Both the position numbers and the translations under genes were made by a program. Positions 56,301 through 64,000 of a stretch of DNA of 64,000 bases are shown piece by piece (the stretch's first letter is position 1; each line of letters starts with the position of its first letter). Under the pieces are notes generated by a model that saw nothing but the letters and a program-made list of their open reading frames with translations, did no database searches and was not told the DNA's origin. This stretch comes from Kalaharituber pfeilii (Eukaryota > Ascomycota > Pezizomycetes > Pezizales > Pezizaceae): positions 1 through 64,000 of the forward strand of contig WHUZ01000050.1 of assembly GCA_015179045.1 (NCBI GenBank), given 5' to 3'.

Positions 56301-58462
56301 GCTGACAGCTAATAAGTTTTCGAATGTAGTCGTTCAGTTTACCAGCCAAAATCCCCGATCGAGTGATAAAAATCTGCCGCAGAGGCCTTGCGTGTTCTGC
56401 GCTATGTTTGCTAGCTAAGTAGCTTCCCAACAGTTTGAAAACAAGACAAGTAGTCTTGCCGGTGCCGCTTCGTCCGAGGATAATTGATGAGGATGTTTTC
56501 TGCCGGATGATCTCAACTTCTTCGTGGGCCACGTCGAAAGGAAACTCGGCAGAGGTTCCGCTTTTGAAAATTCCATCGAGGATGATTTGGGTCAACGTGT
56601 AGAATTTCCCAGTAACAATGGCATTGTGTAAGTCGAGACTTTCATCCCGAGACAGCGTTCCAATAACATGCTCCTCTTGAAGCACTCCCCGGTCGAAGAT
56701 TTGTGGAACTACAGTTCCAGTCCGCGGATCTTCGACACGGAGTTTGCAGGCTTCGACAAACTGTTTTCCGAATGTTTTCTGGTGTCGAGAAATGACTCCT
56801 TCAGATTGAACGACCTCTTTGTGATCTCCAATTCTCCACACTATCAGATGCATAGCTGGTTAGTTTACACCCTGCGATAAACAATCGATATTGTAGGGGC
56901 AAAGTTTAGGAGTAAATCTGCGCCCAACGGATCTCACAAACGTTTGATAGCTATGCGAGTAATGGTATAGTTCTATGTACACAGTGCAGCGACTGGCATG
57001 AGGGCATACCTAAAATAACTTGCGATGCCATTCCAGCAGTTTGATCGAACGCAACGTGCACGTGCCATACTATTCTACCATTATCATCGTATACTGCCTT
57101 CTTAATCGGAACTGGAAAGTCCGGATTGACGTGTTTCTTTGTTAATGCCTTTCTTCCGCCCCAATTACCTGAGGCAAGCTCGCGAAGTTTATTCTCGACC
57201 GCTTTGAAGGAACCTGCTTTTCTTGAATCGGCTAAATCTTTCATGGCCTGGCGTGACAAAACGATTCTCCAACATCCCAATCCCTTCAATTCCTGGCGTT
57301 CAATTTGGCCCTCGTTTTCTATCCGGCATTCCTCGATTTCCTGTTTTGCCGTCATTGGTTCGAAGGATACTTCATGTTTACCCAGATGAGTCATGGAATG
57401 TCCGACGTTAGCAAGCTTTTTGCAGCAGACGCCGCAAGGGAATGATGCAATGATCTTTTCTAGAATCCCAAATGCTCGAGCCAATTCTAACTGTTGAACT
57501 GTATTCCGTGCTTCTGCCAAAGTTCTTGGAACTGGACTCCCAAAGGATTTAAACAAACTTGCGAGATTTTGGGGAATCATGATAGCCTTTGTCTCCTTAC
57601 TTGCCTTCCCTGCAGCCCCTGACTTTTTGTCCCCTGCTGTTAGCTTGCGCATATTCTTCGGATTCGCCTTTACTGCTTTGAATGATGGTTGGGAATCTTG
57701 CCCAGAAATGGAGGGCTGTGCCGCTAGATACTGCTCTCGCAAGATGGTAATAGACTTCCAATCCTCACAAGGCTCGGTAATATTATGGTCAAACCCACAG
57801 TCAGAGAGCTTAATAAGTCTGTCAATCCATTTCACCAGAATGGAATGGCGATGGTCGAACAACGATCGCCCATATTTTTGATTTTTGATGAGATCTCCCA
57901 CAATTTCGGCACCGACAGGATTTGCGACGAGCCTTTCCAACAGTTTGGTTTCTGGAAACATGGTCAGTTTCGAGAAAATCTGCACGACCAAGCCAGGAGG
58001 ACTCTCGCAATAGTATTGGCTCTGTAATGCAACTGAGATCAGGTCAACAATTTCTTCGGATATGAAAAGGTCCTGGTATTGCTCCCCAAATAGAGGCAAT
58101 ACAATTCCCTCAACCAGTGCCTTTGCTAGCGATCCATTCTCCTCTGCTCCTCTGAGAAAAAAGGGCTTCAGCTTGCGGTAAAACTCGACAACTGGCTTTG
58201 ATAATTCCTGGAAACCTAAAATGAACGTATCTCTGCTTGTTTCAACAGTAAGCAAGTTATATATCGAGGAGGGATCTTGCGCGAGAAGCCGATGGGCATT
58301 AGAAAATGCTGAATAGTCTTGCGCAGGCTGTAAGACAACCAAGCGGTAAAAATGATCCGTTTGTTTCGTTTTTTGCCCAGCCTTTGCTGGATGGAAGCTA
58401 GGAAATACAGCTGCGCTGGTGAAGCGCGTTGCATGCGGTGTTGTAGCTATAGGACTGGCCAT
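50313..58462 (-). CDS. UvrD/TRANK1-like superfamily 1 helicase, 19 exons
   Basis: Inferred exons: 58462-57010, 56840-55662, 55593-55519, 55443-55234, 55160-55089, 55034-54727, 54656-54636, 54576-54433, 54362-54261, 54213-53801, 53747-53213, 53152-52774, 52714-52614, 52554-52443, 52352-52068, 52009-51897, 51834-51727, 51680-51255, 51188-50313. They sum to 6912 nt, 2303 residues, with no internal stop. Helicase signs are Walker A GRSGTGKTT (about 607-615), AGDSAQCISRDSTFR (motif III), LAQNYRSHQG (motif IV), LTVLQSKGMEFEDVVLLNFF (motif V) and TLYVAVTRCRANLR (motif VI). The next part has TPR-like helices (SYEAGHLFREAAAMW, YERAGDYSTAADNYHLAQMY) and a long alpha-helical C-terminus. The N-terminal about 500 residues have an unrecognised domain with C-x2-C and H-x4-H spacing. 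Family members unwind nucleic acid; the role in fungi is unknown. Confidence 0.88.
54636..54656 (-). other. 21-nt microexon of the helicase gene
   Basis: GTCCTTTGTTCAGAACTGAA plus G, flanked by TTTCAG upstream and GTCTGT downstream, encodes VLCSELK. It joins KRHS to TLYVAVTR as expected between motifs V and VI. Both neighbouring introns (70 and 59 nt) are in phase 0. Confidence 0.75.
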
Positions 58463-61400
58463 GGCAGGCCCGCGATTGTTGGTGTTCGAATTTAGTGAGT
58501 TTTCGGTTTAGTAGTGCTCTATATCCTGATTACGACCCTATTGCATATCAGTCAGTCAGCAGATTACCTTCGATACGTTGGAAAAGACACAAGACGTTCT
58601 AGATGCAACTTGTGTCATCAGTGGATAATACAAAACAGTATGAATTCCTCTGACCACAACTCACATATTCGAATCAAGCAAATCTTTTGGTTTGGTGCCT
58701 TTTGACGTATGTAACTGTTGACGTTGGTAGGAGAGAGCAGGAACTTTTATGGAGCCCGGATTGTGGATCAAACCTCGCACTAGGACGAGAATGCATTGCC
58801 GCGCAAACAACCCAGGATCTGCATGTAGATCAGCTGACACGTGATGTCGGGCCTGAGGCACAGCCAATGTGCGCTAAGACTAAATTAAATAGCTACTGAC
58901 TCTGAGCATACAAATGATTGGGGCGGCAGATGCAGGCTCCTGTTTCACTGTGCATGGAGTTACGGAATAGAGGGAAAAAGAAACCTAAAAGTCGAGTACC
59001 CCCATAATCTGGCGAGCAAGATTCCTAGTCGGAGTTTCCGGGTTATGCCGAATTCTGATCTCTTCTATCCCCTATTTCGCCTAGGAAGTGTCTCTCTTGC
59101 CCCCATCAACATAGAATTAGCAGCCTTACGCAACGCCTCCCCTTTACTGACGGGGGGTTTTGCTCGCCAGATTATGCGGTACTAGGACCCACGATGGAGG
59201 TATCATACTAGTAATTCGCGCACCGAATCGACCCGTGGCAGGCGGATAGCCGCATGCACTAGACCAATTGTCATATTCTAATAAACACCAATTCTATCAC
59301 AAAGTGGCATTGTTGTTTATGTGCAACCAACAGTAGGCTTCCGGCAGGTTTGTTACCGATGAAGCGAGGAAGAAGTTAGATGAGGACCTGAGATGATCTT
59401 AGGTTGAAATCTAATCCTTTATTTGAGTGCTGAAGACGAGTTCAGCGTAAGTAGCTATCAACATAGCTTCCATTCTCTTGAAGCCTGACACGGCTAGCTT
59501 GCGTACCCAATACTCTCACCAGTTTGGGTTTTCATTTTCATTCATTTTATTGCTGCCCAAATACTATTGCTGAAGTATGATTTCCATAGCAAACATTCGT
59601 ATTGTACAGTGCGTAGGCAAAAGTCTTCGGGATTAGGCAGTAAAAAGGAAAGCAAGGCGTGCATCTGAGTGGACCCTCCTTGCATCTCTTTTTTCGGTAC
59701 TGTTCGAAAAAGTACTGAAAAATGAATAAAGTAGCTAACGAATTTGCAGAAAAACATTAGAGAACTTGAATGAGCATCACAGAATCTAAATCCTTTCTCA
59801 GAATTCAAAAAGGAGTGCTTTTGGTTACGTTGTTGTGTTTTCTCAAGGGGGGTCCTCTTGAATGCATGCTCGTGACTCCCAGGCTTGGTAAAACGCTTCT
59901 CCTAATACTGCATAGTCCCGAAGTCTTTTGCCTATGCACTGTAGTAAGAATGTTCACATTTGATGGCATCCTAAAAATTGTAGAAAGGAGAATCGACAAG
60001 TCAAAACTAGCCTCCGCATTGCCACATTTCCCTTGTCACTATCCTAGAAAGTCGACCACATTTCTGCGCATTTCCACTGGCATCATAACTCTCCCTTACC
60101 ATTGCGACGATAATGGTGCCGACGAGATAAGGCCAGTGCGCCGAGGTGACAATTTTTAATGTAGGCGCATGCCCATCCTTCTCCGCACACACTGGGCTGG
60201 AATTGTAAGCTACTATTCTAGAAACGTGTATGACTGCATGCAGTCTGCGGCTCATCGGAAATACAGATTTGGCCACTGGACAGACATTGAGCCAGTAGCT
60301 TTCTCGGCCATAGGCAAGTAGCCTCTTTGCGGGGTTATTCAAAACAAAAGGCCAATAACTTGCCTAGCATTGGACTACGCCCTGAGAATCTCGAATTTCA
60401 TTTTTCTGAAAGGTGTTTAGCGAACCGTGTATGAACCAGAGTCCGCTAAGTTTGTTAGAACAAAAGACTTAAGTTTATGGGAAAATTCTTGGCTCGCAGT
60501 GCATGTACAATAATCTATAAGTAAATATTGCCTGCTTGCATTTCCTATTTACGCTTATCAAGTCAAATATACCTGAATGAGTACCTACCATTGTGCTGCT
60601 ACCGCTGCGAGCTGGGAAGCAAGTTATGGCCTTCACTTGTCAACAACAAGTGACTGATATATACTATGCATCTTCCCGGTAGGTATTATTGTTGTAGCAA
60701 TTGCCTGTTACAACACACATTGTTCTTATCCGCTCAGAATCATTGAAAACGTTCAATACTGGGTGCTGTTGACTTTGATTCTCATCTATTATCCTCGAGG
60801 GAAACATCGGTGAGAATTTCTTCCACACTCTTTGGCTGTCTGGTGATGACACTACTGCTGTAGTTCACCAGCTTCCCAGGACACTAGCATGCGGGACACA
60901 TTTACCACCGCAACTGCGCCAGCTTCGCACTCAGTATCTCAGCAACCACAAGGTCAATTATTAATGCGCTTTGCAGAGGAATTAGAGAAGAGTAATTCTT
61001 GATATCTAGCACTTTGTTTCCTGAAAAATTGTGGGTGCGAAGGAATTATGGCTTGTCGCATTTCTGTCGAGACGCTTGGCATTTATTTGTATGGGTCCCC
61101 GTACAAATACCACCTGGAATGAATTCATTGAAAAAACACAGACACTCACATGCAACAGGATCGCTCAGCAGGTGTGTATAACAACATAGCTAGGTACTCT
61201 CTGCAGTAGTTGTAAAATTATTTACAAAATCCGTATTTCCCAACGAACCCATTGGTATGAGAACAACCCCAAAGTACTTGCTGATACAAACGTATTTGAA
61301 CGGCTGACCAATGCATACATAGCAAACAACTGTAAGCGTGAGAACAAACAAACTAACAAAAATCTTTTGAGGGTTTAAATTAAAAGAAAATAGAATGAAC

Positions 61401-61822
61401 AGGCGGTGGAGAACCAGGTGAGCCCGGACATGGGTACCTAATTTGCCGAAATCCATAGTGTATTTTCTGGGGTGCATCGTCAAATTGGTGGTTGTAACGC
61501 GTACGATCGAGTTGAGTTGGCCGTGTAGCTACCGACTGTATGCTCTCCGTATCCCGTTTGTAGATCTAGATTGGGGCAAAGCTTGTATTTGTTAGTGCTC
61601 ATGTTCAAGATAATTCTTCCACGAGGTACCGCTCGGTGAGATATCCGTCAACACTTTACTACTGTTCTACGACGTTTACCAGAAAGTACTTTGGATTGCG
61701 AGTTCCAGGAAAACCAAGCAGTATAGGCAGGGTAATTCAGAACCGTATCATGCTTTCCATTTTCTGGCACATAAATCCAGAAGCAAATTGAAGTTAAAAC
61801 TTTTACTCCATATCAAAATAAT
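58463..61822. other. 3.4 kb gene-poor spacer
   Basis: Holds the promoter of the helicase gene and a 189-bp MITE. Short open frames (58687-58899, 59770-60159 plus; 60007-60342 minus) have no family resemblance. Confidence 0.45.
58995..59183. mobile_element. 189-bp MITE-like element
   Basis: CATAATCTGGCGAGCAA at 59003-59019 is exactly mirrored by TTGCTCGCCAGATTATG at 59160-59176, and the repeat extends outward imperfectly (AGTACC / GGTACT). No ORF and no certain TSD. Confidence 0.65.
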
Positions 61823-62211
61823 AGCGATATTCAGATTAGAAAAATCTGGCCAGATTTCCCGGATTTCAGAATTTTATCAAGTCCGGAAAATCCGGTCATC
61901 TCCACACAAAATTTTATCTGGTATTTTCATGTTATAAACCAGTTAAACCGGTTTATTTTCGCGTTTTTTTTCAGAAAAAATCCGGTCGGATTTTTGCGAC
62001 AACTGCATATATATGATGCATTTTGCGGGCCTTGATGCAATATTCAAGACCTGGTGTGCATAAATTCCGGTGGATTTTTGGACCAAAAACCAGTTTCCGA
62101 TTTGACAAAAAATCCGATTTTCACAAGAGGGTACTCAGACTACAGACCGGAGAAACTGGTTTATCCGCCGGATTCCATTATATATGAGGACAGTCTAATC
62201 TGAATACCGCT
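61823..62211. mobile_element. 389-bp MITE, copy 1
   Basis: Ends AGCGATATTCAGATTAG and CTAATCTGAATACCGCT form a 17-bp inverted repeat with one mismatch. AAT flanks both sides. The interior has many TCCGG/CCGGA motifs and matches the copy at 63336-63667, with a longer middle. Confidence 0.82.
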
Positions 62212-63118
62212 AATAAGTACATCAAATGGATATTAGTTTGGTACGGTTGAAAAGCCCAGCTTGGCTCAATCCACTATTCACACTCGTTTTTGTTCGTCGT
62301 TTTTTTTTTCCCCTGTTGGAGTATGCTTGCCCTCTTGACTTCCTGAATTCCGCGCATGTTTACATCTCCACTCTTCTTGCGTGCGAAAACCTGTTCCGAT
62401 TCAGAGTGGAGATCTTGATAAGGAGAGCCCCTTATCTGATTCTTGAGTTTATTGGTGTGACTGGACAGAAGCAGGGTTCGGGGGGGGGGGGGTGCTGTTA
62501 GCAAGACCTGATGATATGAACAGGTGTATCCATCTGATAAAGCTTGATGTCTATACAGTATGCTTTCAACATAAGAATACTCGATATAAGAAAATAATGT
62601 TCCGATTAAAGAATATGACTGACTCGCCCACATACAAATTGTTGTTAAAACTACAGATTGCGAGCTAATGCGGTGGGATACAGTTGATTGATTGTTTTTG
62701 AAATAAGCATTCCAAAATGGCTCTATGTATACCAGGAAATACCTTCATACCCAACTTGACAATTTGGTGCTGTATGAGGTTGCACGTAGTAGCAGATTAG
62801 AGGAAAAAATCATGAAATCATCGAAACGTCAGTCTGTATCACGGCGAATGGCAGAGCCTAACTCCAATGCAAATTAAGAATATTTTCATTGCTAGAATAT
62901 TCTTAAGTTTTTTTGCTTTGTCATGTACATATTCTTCTACTAAATGTGCTTTAAATACTAATTGGGGAGCTTATCGATAAGCGATACCCCACTTCTCGCC
63001 ATGTACCGTATAAACACACACTTGATCTAAATGTAACTCACCATTACCATCAGTTGTAGAATTCGTTGAGCATAGAATTTACTTAAGTAAATCCCCTAAT
63101 TCGATTCATATACTCATC

Positions 63119-63310
63119 ATGCCTCCAGCTGGAGCTCCTAAACGACAAAATTGGACCCAAGCCGAGCATCACGATATACAAGAATATGCAGCACAAAATT
63201 CAAAATGCGGCTAGCCGGCAATCAAGTGGTGGTATGAGCAAAAGTATCCAGCCAGATAAGACATGAATCAAAGACTCTCCTTCTTGTACGTATATCCATT
63301 CTCCCAGTCG
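63119..63310 (+). pseudogene. CENP-B-like HTH remnant of pogo/Fot1 transposase
   Basis: From ATG 63119 the text reads MPPAGAPKRQNWTQAEHHDI then QEYAAQNSKCG, a stop, PAIKWWYEQKYPAR, a stop, and DMNQRLSFL. The pattern (I-x2-Y-A, A-I-x-W-W, K-Y-P, then an S-hydrophobic helix) matches the N-terminal DNA-binding module of pogo-type transposases. Both stops are one C-to-T change from Gln codons (CAG to TAG, CAA to TAA). Confidence 0.65.
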
Positions 63311-63335
63311 AAGAACAGATACTGATTGCCTGTAA

Positions 63336-63427
63336 TTGGGTATTCAGATTACAAAGATCTGGCCGAATTTCCGGATTTCAAAATTTTATCGAACCCTGCC
63401 ATGGCCAAGTGCTACAAGCGGGGTTAT

Positions 63428-63465
<38 letters not shown>

Positions 63466-63667
63466 TTTATCGAGTCCGGAAAATCCGGCCATCTCCATAC
63501 AAAATTTTATCTGGTCTTTTCAAGCTGGTTAAACCAGTCTACTTTCATGTTTTTTTGTGGAATAAATCCGATTCTTATAAGAGGGTACTCAGAGTATAGA
63601 CCGCATAAACTGGGTTTATCTGCCGGATTTTCATTTTCTATGGAGACGGTCTAATCTGAATACCGCT
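63336..63667. mobile_element. MITE copy 2, interrupted by C-tail
   Basis: GGTATTCAGATTAC at the left and CTAATCTGAATACCGCT at the right match copy 1; the interior aligns (TTCCGGATTTC, GTCCGGAAAATCCGG, AGAGGGTACTCAGA) with an internal deletion. Confidence 0.8.
63383..63473 (+). mobile_element. C-tail mini-retroposon in MITE
   Basis: ATTTTATCGA is repeated at 63383-63392 and 63464-63473; copy 1 of the MITE (near 61880) shows the empty site. The body starts ACCCTGCCATGGCC and ends in about 29 A. Confidence 0.92.
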
Positions 63668-64000
63668 AGTTGCAGCAAAAGAGAACTAGGAATTAAATAG
63701 AATTTAGTGTATGGCATATGCGAGTTTATGTAGGCATTTGGTGTCGATATAGCGAGCGTCATGTATATTATATGGCTGAATCGCCAGTCTACTTGATATA
63801 AGAATTCGATATAAGAATATTTACCTGCCGCCCGACAATATTCTTACATCGAAAGTGTACTATATGCCTAACCTGGTATCATAGTTCTGTGCTCTACCTA
63901 TGCTCCTCAAGACTGCACTAGTAACGCTTGCCAATCACAACATTCAGGAAAAATATATGCAGCCTTGTGCATGACGCATATCTTTGCTTCTCACCGCTTC

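Larger units (their letters stand above)
62556..63862. mobile_element. pogo/Fot1-like DNA transposon relic
   Basis: Left end CAGTATGCTTTCAACATAAG and right end (minus strand) TAGTACACTTTCGATGTAAG are similar over about 24 bp, each next to TA. Inside is an N-terminal CENP-B-type HTH remnant (63119 on). Most of the transposase is gone, replaced or interrupted by a MITE that itself carries a C-tail. Extra ATATAAGAA motifs near both ends fit subterminal repeats. Confidence 0.65.

Overview
The window is eukaryotic and almost certainly from a filamentous ascomycete. Its genes have 49-170 nt GT-AG introns with fungal donors (GTAAGT, GTATGT, GTGAGT) and branch points such as CTAAC, CTGAC and CTAAT. 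The protein set is fungal: HET-like, ankyrin-VWA, VIT, AAL-type lectin-like and TRANK1-like helicase. It is littered with retroposons and MITEs. The lectin fold and repeat load fit Pezizomycetes (truffle or morel relatives); that placement is inference, because no rRNA or other marker is present. I recognised no tRNA, rRNA or CRISPR.

Layout. 1-1049: a VIT-domain gene (minus) running off the left edge. 3992-5345: a decayed berberine-bridge-type FAD oxidoreductase (minus). 8.3-16.5 kb: a transposon-rich block with LINE-A and LINE-D fragments, two copies of a gag-only retroposon and tail-only retroposons. 16864-18500: a trypsin-like protease (minus). 19852-21800: a seven-exon ankyrin-VWA gene (plus). 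25616-26672: a three-exon lectin-like gene (plus). 30898-32709: an intronless HET-like gene (plus). 33-36 kb: several MITEs. 37003-39090 and 42367-44222: two paralogues of an unknown acidic-tract protein, each with a duplicated upstream region. A third upstream copy, with no coding region left, lies at 8570-10545. 45701-48370: a degenerate LINE-D (minus). 50313-58462: a 19-exon, 2303-residue UvrD/TRANK1-like helicase (minus), whose reconstructed exons stay in frame throughout. 61.8-63.9 kb: a pogo/Fot1-like relic containing a MITE that itself contains a retroposon.

The most unusual theme is a set of very small poly-A retroposons. Three tail families recur: A, related B and C, and D. Each copy ends in a compact GC hairpin plus oligo-A. 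Most carry clear 7-16 bp target-site duplications (TSDs). A and D tails also terminate recognisable LINE fragments. Many independent insertions consist of little more than the hairpin and share nearly the same 5' boundary, which suggests a defined tiny template or a structural stop during reverse transcription. One copy interrupts an acidic-family gene, and several others are nested in older repeats.

The host genes do not form an obvious pathway or cluster. The HET-like, VIT, ankyrin-VWA, lectin-like and helicase genes belong to lineage-expanded fungal families sometimes tied to self/non-self or genome surveillance, but nothing here proves joint function.
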